Below, one piece after another: positions 18,699 through 26,816 of a DNA stretch of 64,000 nt. The position numbers and the translations under genes were made by a program. The notes beneath the pieces are model-generated. The model searched no databases and had not been told where the DNA came from. It saw only the letters and a list, made by a program, of their open reading frames with translations. Source of the stretch: Euryarchaeota archaeon UBA91. Lineage in GTDB: Archaea > Thermoplasmatota > Poseidoniia > Poseidoniales > Poseidoniaceae. The stretch is taken from the NCBI GenBank assembly GCA_002499705.1, contig DAMU01000077.1, forward strand, positions 1-64,000, given 5' to 3'. Within the stretch, counting starts at the first letter, position 1. The number at the start of each line of letters is the position of its first letter.

Positions 18699-18774
18699 AT
18701 TGCAAGAATCAACCGCCATCACCTTTGCACAGAACTGCGCAAGTATTGAAGAGGAGCAGACGCTACCTCTTTCC

Positions 18775-21700
18775 ATGAGCACACAGAAATCAAGACGAGC
18801 AATTGCTCTTTTCTTGGTCATGGTCTTACCTCTGGTCTTTTCAGCAACAGCTCAAACATCACCCAATGCTCCCATCATTAACACTGCTTGGGTAGAAGGG
18901 GATGGCGGAGAAAATCAACATGCCTATCTCATCACTTTTGGCGACAACGGATCATACGACATCGATGTAGAAGTGATTCATCTCCACAATAACTCAATCA
19001 TTGATACGGACGTTTTCCTTACCTGGAGTTCCATGAACGACTATCGAACCGCTCACGCCCTGCTCAATACCTCATTGCAATGGGGTGATGAAATCACATT
19101 GACGGTGACGGTGAATGGATGGAATGGAAACGAGTTATCGGAACCTCTTGAAACAATTCGCAGCTTTACGGTGGGGACTTGGAATCAACCGATGGCCGAC
19201 CATGAAGTACTCCTCAAGACCTCCTGGGATCTCAATCAAACCTACATGACACAAGAAGGTGAACAAGGGTTTGCGCTGGACTTTAACGGACAAGGTTGGC
19301 AGATGCGTCAAGGAGATGTGCTCAATTCTTGGGAATTGGGAAGCGGAAACCTTACCACTCTGGAAAATACCAATGACAGTTCGACTGAACTCTCACTTTC
19401 GCTTGATTCTATTTGGAAGAATGAAACAATTCAATCTGGGGTTTTGACTTCCCAAGTCTTTGACGCACGAGGCAGTGGTACACTGCACTTAGTAACGCTT
19501 GATGGTAATTCAGAAAGCGATATTACAGCCAATGTTTCTGAAGGGTGGTTTAATCGCTCAATGAATGAAGGAGAATTGTCTGAAAGATTGCGTATTGAAG
19601 CAACTGGAGGCCTCTCTATTCACGATATAGATGAGGAGGGACAGGGACTCAATGTAACAGGTGAAGTCAGTGTCTTTTTCTTAGAAACATGGGATGAAAA
19701 CGGTATCCGTAGATTGCAACACACCCAATTCGAAGCACTTGCTGACATGCTTCTGTATGAAGATGATTTTCAAATGGATGTGTCCTTAGACGGCTTAACC
19801 ATACTTGAACGATGGGAAGATGGAGTTCGAACTGACCAAAAAAATGAGTTCATTGGTCAAGGTACATTTGGCCTTAACGAAGAGGATGAGAACTCAAGTA
19901 TCATGATCAATGGCACCATTCACGAGCTGCACTGGTTAACAGAAGATGGCATCACTGTGAAAGACAAATTGCATATGGATGGCGTGATAACAGGAGATGC
20001 CCAAGGCTCTTTTGGAATTGTTCGTTCAATCGAAGAAACTGGCGACCAAGCTAATGCAACTCAGGTGGTCTTTTTGGTCAATGTGATTCATCAAGAGACC
20101 TGGTTTAACATCACCGGTATTAACGGAGGAAATTTCTTTGATGGACAAGGTGTTGGTGCAAATCACAACGAATCTTGGGATTATCAAGTTGTACAATCTG
20201 AATGGGAAAACCGAACGGTTCGCCTGGTATGGGAAGAAACAGGTGCTGACCCATCAAGCGGTGATGAGCGACCGGAAAACAGCCCAGTTCAAGTGAATGC
20301 TACACAACCTGAAACTGAGGAAATTTTAGGCGAAATTACCATCTCACGAGAAACTGGACTTATGCCAATACCCCTGATACCAGGAGATACACTGCGACTT
20401 GCTGGCCAAGAAGGTCTCGAATTAATTATCACTGCTGAATCAACTGGAAATGACCCAAGAGACGGTTTCAATTTACATGTAACAAACTGGATTGGCTCGT
20501 ACGGCGATGGGGGCTCTGCATCCGGTTCTATCATTGACCAAGGACCACTTATGGGACTTCTCTCTAGCGTATATCGTACCCTTGAAATCTCGTATGGGAG
20601 CGAAGATGAAACGGCCAACTTCACTGAAAGCCAAGTCGTCGAACGTATTCTATCACCGTCCATAATTACTGCTGAAAACAACACTGCACCTGTTCTGGTT
20701 GAAATGTATCTTGAGGAAGGCGTCATCTATGGAGAGGGAGGAAGTGCGGGAACTTTAGTCGCTCATATCGCTGATGAGGAAATGAACGTTGATTCGGTAA
20801 CAGTCGACCTTTCCCCAATTGGAGGCGACATCGTGCTCATGAACGATCGAGGACTTGATGGCGATGGAATCGTTGGCGACCAACGCTTTACGACACGTAT
20901 TCTTGTCCCTGGACTTGAAGTTGGAAACATCTCGCTTAACGTGACTGCCACCGATACATGGGGTATGGAATCGATGGGCTCAGGAGATATTGAAATTGTG
21001 AATCAAGGCCCACGCTTATTCGAATTAGAGATTCTCCCTAATGTGGGACCGAGGGGGGCTGTCATGATTGTCAATGCCCAAGCTTACGACGGTCATGGAG
21101 TTGACAGCATTACACTTGATTTGAGAGATTCTGGAGGTGAACAGGTGGAACTTCTACTCACTAACGGAGTGTGGGTAGCATCGTTCACAATACCTGAATC
21201 AATGACGCCTGGTGAACAGATCTTGACCTTTACATTGACAGATGGACTTGGGGAAAAGGAGTTCACAACTTTTTGGCATGTTGATGGAATCGATTCTACT
21301 CTTCATGCAATTTACGGACCTCACCACGTATCCGATGCTGTGATGGAAGAAATCACCATCAATGTTCTCAACACTGGGCCTGAAATCATCGCTCCCGGCG
21401 TTCAAACTTTAGAAAGAGGTGATGAAAGTTCCACCTTTGTATTGGAAGTTGCAATCAATGATTATGATGGTATTCGTGTTGCTCAAGCGAACATTGGAGT
21501 GTTCACACCATTGACGTCTCAGGCAACATGGCAAAATATGTATGATGATGGAACAAACGGTGATGCGGTCGCAAACGATGGAATTTATTCTGTTGAGTTA
21601 CAGGTTCGAAACAGCATCCCTCTCGGCACCCATGAAGTGTTGATACAAGCATCGGATGTTTACGGAAAAGTAAGCCCAACCGAATCAATTGCCATTCAAT

Positions 21701-21870
21701 TGATCGAAGAGCAAACCAGTCTGTCCGGTGTATCCGGCTCCTTCCTCACTTCCGGAGTTTTGATTGGCGTTCTCGCATTGTTTGGCATTGGCGTAGCAGT
21801 TGTTGTTTTCATTTCAATACGTAATCGTCCAGAAAGTGAACAAGGCGAAGACCGATTCGGATTTAATTGA
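18775..21870 (+). CDS. Large secreted, C-terminally membrane-anchored surface protein, unknown function
   Basis: A 1,031-residue protein whose function I do not recognise. The start at ATG 18775 gives a signal peptide (STQKSRRAIALFLVMVLPLVFSATA). The ectodomain is rich in Asn, Thr, Ser and acidic residues with many N-x-S/T sites and looks all-beta. The last third holds Ig-like modules, two of which contain the acidic glycine-rich loop NDRGLDGDGIVGDQRF or YDDGTNGDAVANDGIYS, as in choice-of-anchor type domains. It ends with a transmembrane helix (GVLIGVLALFGIGVAVVVF) and a short acidic tail. No protease or glycosidase motif is visible. An adhesive or substrate-binding role at the cell surface would be inference. 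It lies 76 bp after the deoxyhypusine synthase gene. Confidence 0.8.
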   Translation: MSTQKSRRAIALFLVMVLPLVFSATAQTSPNAPIINTAWVEGDGGENQHAYLITFGDNGSYDIDVEVIHLHNNSIIDTDVFLTWSSMNDYRTAHALLNTSLQWGDEITLTVTVNGWNGNELSEPLETIRSFTVGTWNQPMADHEVLLKTSWDLNQTYMTQEGEQGFALDFNGQGWQMRQGDVLNSWELGSGNLTTLENTNDSSTELSLSLDSIWKNETIQSGVLTSQVFDARGSGTLHLVTLDGNSESDITANVSEGWFNRSMNEGELSERLRIEATGGLSIHDIDEEGQGLNVTGEVSVFFLETWDENGIRRLQHTQFEALADMLLYEDDFQMDVSLDGLTILERWEDGVRTDQKNEFIGQGTFGLNEEDENSSIMINGTIHELHWLTEDGITVKDKLHMDGVITGDAQGSFGIVRSIEETGDQANATQVVFLVNVIHQETWFNITGINGGNFFDGQGVGANHNESWDYQVVQSEWENRTVRLVWEETGADPSSGDERPENSPVQVNATQPETEEILGEITISRETGLMPIPLIPGDTLRLAGQEGLELIITAESTGNDPRDGFNLHVTNWIGSYGDGGSASGSIIDQGPLMGLLSSVYRTLEISYGSEDETANFTESQVVERILSPSIITAENNTAPVLVEMYLEEGVIYGEGGSAGTLVAHIADEEMNVDSVTVDLSPIGGDIVLMNDRGLDGDGIVGDQRFTTRILVPGLEVGNISLNVTATDTWGMESMGSGDIEIVNQGPRLFELEILPNVGPRGAVMIVNAQAYDGHGVDSITLDLRDSGGEQVELLLTNGVWVASFTIPESMTPGEQILTFTLTDGLGEKEFTTFWHVDGIDSTLHAIYGPHHVSDAVMEEITINVLNTGPEIIAPGVQTLERGDESSTFVLEVAINDYDGIRVAQANIGVFTPLTSQATWQNMYDDGTNGDAVANDGIYSVELQVRNSIPLGTHEVLIQASDVYGKVSPTESIAIQLIEEQTSLSGVSGSFLTSGVLIGVLALFGIGVAVVVFISIRNRPESEQGEDRFGFN

Positions 21871-21893
21871 GCACATTGTCAGGCCGACAACCG

Positions 21894-21900
21894 TTTATAC
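21894..21900 (+). promoter_or_regulatory. Candidate TATA box of tRNA-Gly(GCC)
   Basis: The sequence TTTATAC lies 27-33 bp before the tRNA 5' end, the spacing expected for archaeal TBP-dependent transcription. It is downstream of the preceding stop codon at 21870, so the tRNA probably has its own promoter. Confidence 0.5.
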
Positions 21901-21926
21901 TGCTGTTCTTTGGAGTGATTACATCT

Positions 21927-21998
21927 ACGGACGTAGTGTAGCGGTTATCACCGAGCGTTGCCAACGCTTGAACCCGGGTTCAAATCCCGGCGTCCGTA
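21927..21998 (+). tRNA. tRNA-Gly (anticodon GCC)
   Basis: A complete 72-nt cloverleaf. Acceptor strands ACGGACG and CGTCCGT pair fully. The D stem is GTG/CAC, the anticodon stem GAGCG/CGCTT encloses loop TTGCCAA with anticodon GCC, the T stem is CCGGG/CCCGG with loop TTCAAAT, and the discriminator base is A. The CCA end is not encoded as such (only CC follows). No intron. Confidence 0.95.
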
Positions 21999-22106
21999 CC
22001 ATTCCACTCCAATTTACCCTAATTACCGCGTTTTCGGGTCGTTTATTCCCAAAAACAACCGAATACTTAACGACAGAAGAGATGAGTCTCGGACCGAGGG
22101 AGTCGA

Positions 22107-22424
22107 ATGAGTGAACGCCGTTCCATTTTTATCGGAAAGAAACCATTGCATGCATACGTACGAGCGGTCGTGATGGCGATGGAAGAAGGAAACCGTGAGG
22201 TGCAACTCGTAGCAAGAGGTGCGACCATCGGTCGCGCTGTTGATGTTGCCGAAATTTGCAGGAGAAGAAACGGCGTCATTGCTCAAGGCTTACCTTCTGA
22301 AGTGGTTATCGGTGAAATCCAATGTTCTTCTGAAACGCTCACACAGGATGACAGAGAGAGAACCGTGAGTGTACTTACCATCGAATTGGATGGAATTGGT
22401 GAAGTACCGAGCGAAGAGGAATAA
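22107..22424 (+). CDS. albA: Alba chromatin and RNA-binding protein
   Basis: A 105-residue Alba homologue, a small dimeric nucleic-acid-binding protein of archaeal chromatin. The IFIGKKPLHAYVRAVVMAM segment is the canonical N-terminal block, with the lysine pair that in other species is regulated by acetylation. ARGATIGRAVDVAEI follows, then the IGEIQCSSETLTQDDRERTVSVLTI strand-loop-strand. The length is typical (about 90-105). It converges end to end with the arsC-like gene: its stop ends at 22424 and the other stop begins at 22425, so the two share a terminator region. It is one of the clearest archaeal markers here. Confidence 0.95.
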   Translation: MSERRSIFIGKKPLHAYVRAVVMAMEEGNREVQLVARGATIGRAVDVAEICRRRNGVIAQGLPSEVVIGEIQCSSETLTQDDRERTVSVLTIELDGIGEVPSEEE

Positions 22425-22787
22425 TCATTCAAGCAATGCTTTCAGTCGCTGTTCAATGGTATCCGCCGTTGATTGATACACGGAAAGAGCATGGCCAACT
22501 GGATCTTCTAATTCCCAATCCTGATCGATTCGCATCAGTGGACAGTGTACTCCACAGCCCATTGAGATGACCATGTCATAATCGTCTGCAGAAAAATCAT
22601 CGACACTTTTTGGCACCATGCCTTCGGTTGAAATTCCACGAGCCTCAAGAACAACAACTGCATTGCTCGCAATTGTATCTGCCGGATGAGTTCCAGCTGA
22701 ATCTGCTGTAAATCCCATTGAACGTGCAAGACCCTCAGCCATTTGAGAACGACAAGAGTTCCCCACACAGACGAATAAGAGTCGCAT
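22425..22787 (-). CDS. ArsC-type arsenate reductase / low-molecular-weight protein tyrosine phosphatase family
   Basis: A 120-residue LMW-PTP-fold protein. The N-terminal P-loop CVGNSCRSQMAEG supplies the nucleophilic cysteine and arginine. Two further cysteines in SMGCGVHCPLM and the ELEDPVGH segment fit thioredoxin-coupled arsenate reductases, where a three-cysteine relay reduces arsenate to arsenite. A phosphatase would have the P-loop but not the CGxxC pair, so reductase is preferred. No arsenite exporter or ArsR regulator is adjacent, so arsenic resistance here would need partners elsewhere. Confidence 0.85.
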   Translation of the reverse strand: MRLLFVCVGNSCRSQMAEGLARSMGFTADSAGTHPADTIASNAVVVLEARGISTEGMVPKSVDDFSADDYDMVISMGCGVHCPLMRIDQDWELEDPVGHALSVYQSTADTIEQRLKALLE

Positions 22788-22864
22788 GACTATTCCTAAC
22801 GGCGAGGCTATTTATTGATTTTCAATATAGAAGACTTCTCAAAGGAGAGCCCATTCATCTTTTC

Positions 22865-23248
22865 ATGCTCAAAGATACTTCGCCTTTGTTTCGCGGCGTC
22901 TGTATCTCAGCCACTCTGTACGCCGGTCTTTTTTTGGGTCATATTGTCGCAGCAGCACTCGAGTGGAAGATGATTTTCAAAATCATTGCAATACTCATCT
23001 CCCTGATGACGTTTCTCGTCGGCCCGAGCATTGTTGTCTTCGGAAAAATAACCAATATTCAGGAAAAAATTCAAGCCAATTCCTTTGGCTTTCCAATCTC
23101 AATACTGCTTGCTGTTGGTTTGGCATGGGCGTATGAAGACCAGTCCTTCGATATTGTTCGAACTTTGAGTTTTCTTTGCGCAGCGATTGGTGTTCATTTA
23201 ATCCAAAGGCAACTGATTCAACAAAAGCACTCCGAAAAGATGGGTTGA
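22865..23248 (+). CDS. Small four-helix membrane protein, unknown function
   Basis: A 127-residue hydrophobic protein I do not recognise. Four likely membrane segments are visible: GVCISATLYAGLFLGHIVAA, MIFKIIAILISLMTFLVG, FGFPISILLAVGLAWA and TLSFLCAAIGVHL. Short charged loops separate them and the tail is basic. There is no catalytic motif. It starts 77 bp from the divergent arsC-like gene and ends 25 bp before the Mrp ATPase gene on the same strand, so co-transcription with Mrp and DUF971 is possible. Confidence 0.6.
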   Translation: MLKDTSPLFRGVCISATLYAGLFLGHIVAAALEWKMIFKIIAILISLMTFLVGPSIVVFGKITNIQEKIQANSFGFPISILLAVGLAWAYEDQSFDIVRTLSFLCAAIGVHLIQRQLIQQKHSEKMG

Positions 23249-23273
23249 AGTACATTAGGCCAGTGCTCCAATC

Positions 23274-24281
23274 ATGTCGGATTCGCCAGTCTCCACACAC
23301 GACCCTAAGGAAGGGGACAAATCAGCAGAACCTTCCCCTCAAGAACAAAAGAAAATGGAACAGGCTTATGCGCAGATGAAGCGCAAAATGACGATGGAAG
23401 ATATCGGTAAGAAAATCAAACATAAGGTCATGGTCTTGTCAGGAAAAGGCGGAGTTGGAAAATCCACAGTCTCAACCGGCCTTGCTCTTTCACTCGCACA
23501 ACAAGGACTCTCTGTAGGAATCCTTGATATCGACATCACAGGGCCAAATGTTCCAAAGATGATGGGTCTAGATGGGCGCCGACTACATGTTGAGTCAGGT
23601 CGTATTCATCCTGCTCAAGGCCATCTTGGCGTGAAAGTCATTTCAATGGCGTTTCTACTCGATAACGAAGATACTCCAGTTGTTTGGCGCGGCCCAATCA
23701 AGCTCGGTGCAATTCAGCAATTTATCGGAGATGTTGAATGGGGCAACCTCGACTATCTGATTATCGATTTCCCGCCTGGAACATCAGACGAACCACTGAC
23801 GGTTGCTCAATCACTCCCTGATATTGATGGGATGGTCATTGTTACTACACCCCAAGAAGTAGCACTGCTCGACAGCCGCAAATCAATTACTTTCTCAGAA
23901 TCGTTGAAAGTACCGGTCCTTGGAGTCGTCGAGAACATGAGTGGTTACACAATTTCAGGTAAAGCAGAACCCGGTTCTGAAATTGAGATTGCTGCACCTG
24001 CAGGTAAAACACTCAAAGCCACTGCTAATGATGAAGGGGCATTTAGTGTTACACTTGACATCTTCAAAGAAGGCGGTGGGCGACTTACTGCTGAGGAGTT
24101 CGGTGTGCCTTTCTTAGGAGCGCTTCCTTTCGACCCTGGTTTTGTTCGCGGCGGTGACGATGGAGTCCATAGAATTGTAAGTGAACCTGAAGGAGCCTCT
24201 GCAGTCGCTTTTTCGGCAATCGTGTCTGCATTACAAGAACAAATTAGCGAAGATTCTGGATCTGGTCTGGAAATCATTTGA
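23274..24281 (+). CDS. Mrp/NBP35-family (ApbC) P-loop ATPase lacking the Fe-S CPxC motif
   Basis: A 335-residue MinD/Mrp-type ATPase. The deviant Walker A KGGVGKST is at about residues 58-65, then LDIDITGPNVPKMMG, DYLIIDFPPGTSDEPL and VVENMSG, all Mrp hallmarks. Canonical Mrp/NBP35 proteins bind a bridging Fe-S cluster through a CPxC pair after the ENMS motif. Here that segment is replaced by about 43 residues resembling an Ig-like beta hairpin (ISGKAEPGSEIEI...DEGAFSVTL), and the whole protein has no cysteine. Downstream KEGGGRLTAEEFGVPFLG realigns with the family. The next gene, 12 bp later, encodes a cysteine-bearing DUF971 protein, a domain fused to Mrp in plant HCF101. Scaffold or carrier function for Fe-S clusters is therefore uncertain. 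Confidence 0.88.
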   Translation: MSDSPVSTHDPKEGDKSAEPSPQEQKKMEQAYAQMKRKMTMEDIGKKIKHKVMVLSGKGGVGKSTVSTGLALSLAQQGLSVGILDIDITGPNVPKMMGLDGRRLHVESGRIHPAQGHLGVKVISMAFLLDNEDTPVVWRGPIKLGAIQQFIGDVEWGNLDYLIIDFPPGTSDEPLTVAQSLPDIDGMVIVTTPQEVALLDSRKSITFSESLKVPVLGVVENMSGYTISGKAEPGSEIEIAAPAGKTLKATANDEGAFSVTLDIFKEGGGRLTAEEFGVPFLGALPFDPGFVRGGDDGVHRIVSEPEGASAVAFSAIVSALQEQISEDSGSGLEII

Positions 24282-24293
24282 TGGTGAGATTTG

Positions 24294-24647
24294 ATGACCA
24301 GCGACATGCCCACAATGAGACGTTTCGAACGTCGAGATTTGGATGTTGTCGTCAGTTATGACGATGACTCGGAATATACGATTACGTATGATGACTTACG
24401 CCACGCATGCCCTTGTGCAAAATGCTCTCCGCTACGTAACTTAGACGATACCAGCAAAACACTTCGTAGGCAGGTTGAAGCATTACCTAAAGAAAAACCA
24501 AAGGTTCGAACTGTGGGGAATTACGCTCTTGGTTTTGAGTGGAATCAGGGCTGCTCGAGTGGAATTTATAGATTTGAGCGAATTTGGGATTTGGCGAACA
24601 GAAGAGACCCTGATAATGGCAAACCCTATGTCCATGGAGCATGGTAA
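24294..24647 (+). CDS. DUF971 (HCF101 C-terminal-like) protein with CPCAKC motif
   Basis: A 117-residue protein of the DUF971 family. It shows the family pattern DLRHACPCAKCSP (three cysteines) followed by VGNYALGFEWNQGCSSGIYRFERIWDLA, with a fourth cysteine in QGCSSG. DUF971 occurs alone, at the N-terminus of gamma-butyrobetaine hydroxylases, and at the C-terminus of the chloroplast Fe-S factor HCF101 after its Mrp domain. Here it directly follows an Mrp ATPase gene, so the pair mirrors the HCF101 architecture as two proteins. The cysteines are plausible Fe-S or zinc ligands. I chose ATG 24294; TTG 24291 and ATG 24306 are alternatives. Confidence 0.85.
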   Translation: MTSDMPTMRRFERRDLDVVVSYDDDSEYTITYDDLRHACPCAKCSPLRNLDDTSKTLRRQVEALPKEKPKVRTVGNYALGFEWNQGCSSGIYRFERIWDLANRRDPDNGKPYVHGAW

Positions 24648-24728
24648 GTCGAGGAACGGCTTTTCGCGACATTTTGACTGCGAGGTTTCATGTGCAATAC
24701 CCAACCCCGCAGGGGTTGAGGTTCTTCC

Positions 24729-26816
24729 ATGGACGGCATATATCTCAGTTGGATGGTAAGCGCACTTGCGCTGGGAGTCCTGCTGTTGCCCGTATTCAAA
24801 CCTCCATGGATGAAGATCACACTTCCTACCTTTGTCGATTTCTTCCGAAGGTATTGGATTCATATTTTGATTGTATTCATCATCTATAATTCAAAAGATA
24901 TTCTTGACCAATTAGACCGGATTATTATTGCGAATACTGGCCTGGACATGACTCCACTCATTTACGGAATCGAGGGAGACTTGGTTTTAGAGGTTCAACA
25001 GCTATTTGAAGCTAAATGGCTAACAGTTGCTCTGACTCACTTTTATGTCTCTGGGTTCATGTTTATTTGCTATGTTTCAATATTCTACTTTGCCTTTTTC
25101 GATGACCGTTGGATTGCAGATCGAATGACTCTAAGCATCGCATGGGTGTATATTTTAGCGATTCCGTTTTACCTGTTTTTCAATGTTCGAGTAACTGGAG
25201 ATTATATCCCTGGGATGGAGACTCTCGCTTATGATTTGACACCAGAAATTAGTGATTGGTTTCGCAGAATTGACCCTTTCACCAATGGAATGCCTTCACT
25301 TCATATTGGAATCCCATTCGCGGTTTGGTTATGCCTCACTCGCTTTGATGAAGACCGGCGCTGGAATAAATATCGAGCATTGGTTCTTGTCTATACTTTA
25401 GTCACTGCCTTTGCCATTATCTACCTTGGAATACATTGGTTTTCAGATATTATCGGTGGAATGTTAATCGCAGCTCTCGCAGTATCCGTTGCTGATCGAA
25501 CCTCAGAAGCGTGGTGGAAAATATTTGATGAGAGAACAATGAACTCTCGAATAGTCACAGTCCTAACAAATCCGAAAAAAGCCCTTCGGATTATCCTTGA
25601 CCGCTCTTCCAATATCTATCGAAGATACAGGAGACCTAAAAGCAGAGAAACTGGAGTTTTGGCGCTCGTCGTTTTTTTGATGTTATTCTCCGTCATCACT
25701 TGGGATTTGAGTAATCAATCATTACCTGCTGGAGGAATTGAAGCACCACAAGGTGTTGCAACCAGTGACGGTTGGATGGCGACAATTGACAATCGTACAA
25801 CAGGGCCTGTGGTTGTGATTCATAATCTCGCAGATTTAACAGTTAATTGGGAAATTATGAATGGGAGTGTCGAAGCGAATTCACCCTACGCTCTGAGCGG
25901 TACGACACTTGCCATCGCCAATCAGACCACATTATCGGTATACGACCTCAATTCGATAGGAACAGTCAATGCTCTGGTATCGACCACCGATATGCAACAA
26001 CCAAACCAAATACTCCTGACCGGCACTGAAGAGTCCGAATACATCCTGACAGAGAGGAATGGATTTTTGAGCGCATACACCCTTTTTGGTGATGACGTAT
26101 CACTTGGTTTCAATGTTGTCGGGGTTGAATTAATTCAAGCCAATGGTTTGGAAATTGCCATGGTCATTGAGAATGAACCAACGAGTATTCTCCTCTCTCG
26201 AATTGGTTCAACCGGTTCAATCACAATTGAGAACATCAACGCTTCTTCAACCCCTGAGCAAGATGAAATTCTTGAAGCATGGGATACTCCAGTTGACATG
26301 GAAAACGCAAGTATTACTGATTTCGTATTTGATGATGATTTCATGGCCATTACTGTAAATGTTTCAGCGACTGAACGCTTGGTCGTTTACAATCGCTCGA
26401 ATGGCCAACAATGGCTTGCATCCGACCCTAAATATGCGGTCAGTGACCCATCGATGAAAAATGGAATTTTAGCTTGGTCGGTACGCGACCACCTGGACCC
26501 TACAAAGCCAATTGAGAAATATATGGACGGGGAAATACAATTCGTTAATCTGACCAATAACCACACCCAATTTTTGACTTCTGATGATTTACATCAGTGG
26601 GGTCCGAACGTACTTGAGAATCATCTGGTATATTTTGAAGAGTCTTCGGATGGAGAAGTGACAATTCACATCCATTCTTGGGAACCTGAACTCACAGTAT
26701 ACTCAAACGTCCTGCTCCAAATTGGTATGATTCTTGGTGTGGGACTGGTGTTTGCTCATGTCGTTCAACGTCAATCTGAATCAAGATTAAATCTATTGAG
26801 TCGAGAAGAAGAGTAA
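24729..26816 (+). CDS. PAP2-superfamily (AUR1/IPC-synthase-like) membrane enzyme with large C-terminal ectodomain
   Basis: A 695-residue protein in two parts. Residues 1-320 form a six-helix PAP2 domain with GMPSLHIGIPF (His near 192) and GIHWFSDIIGG (His near 236, Asp near 239). These are the catalytic motifs of the PAP2_3/AUR1 subgroup, which moves phospho-headgroups (such as phosphoinositol) between lipids. After a helix (VLALVVFLMLFSVITWDL) comes a beta-rich region of about 330 residues with repeated strand patterns resembling a propeller, then a final helix (VLLQIGMILGVGLVFAHVV). The start at ATG 24729 has GAGGTT five bases upstream. It may make a polar headgroup of archaeal lipids; a phosphatase role is the alternative. 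The ectodomain role is unknown. Confidence 0.8.
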   Translation: MDGIYLSWMVSALALGVLLLPVFKPPWMKITLPTFVDFFRRYWIHILIVFIIYNSKDILDQLDRIIIANTGLDMTPLIYGIEGDLVLEVQQLFEAKWLTVALTHFYVSGFMFICYVSIFYFAFFDDRWIADRMTLSIAWVYILAIPFYLFFNVRVTGDYIPGMETLAYDLTPEISDWFRRIDPFTNGMPSLHIGIPFAVWLCLTRFDEDRRWNKYRALVLVYTLVTAFAIIYLGIHWFSDIIGGMLIAALAVSVADRTSEAWWKIFDERTMNSRIVTVLTNPKKALRIILDRSSNIYRRYRRPKSRETGVLALVVFLMLFSVITWDLSNQSLPAGGIEAPQGVATSDGWMATIDNRTTGPVVVIHNLADLTVNWEIMNGSVEANSPYALSGTTLAIANQTTLSVYDLNSIGTVNALVSTTDMQQPNQILLTGTEESEYILTERNGFLSAYTLFGDDVSLGFNVVGVELIQANGLEIAMVIENEPTSILLSRIGSTGSITIENINASSTPEQDEILEAWDTPVDMENASITDFVFDDDFMAITVNVSATERLVVYNRSNGQQWLASDPKYAVSDPSMKNGILAWSVRDHLDPTKPIEKYMDGEIQFVNLTNNHTQFLTSDDLHQWGPNVLENHLVYFEESSDGEVTIHIHSWEPELTVYSNVLLQIGMILGVGLVFAHVVQRQSESRLNLLSREEE

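Noticed and set aside
9723..21998. tRNA-Gly genes as possible integration sites of a mobile element
   Set aside because: No integrase gene, no direct repeat of the tRNA 3' ends, and the intervening genes look like normal core and accessory genes.
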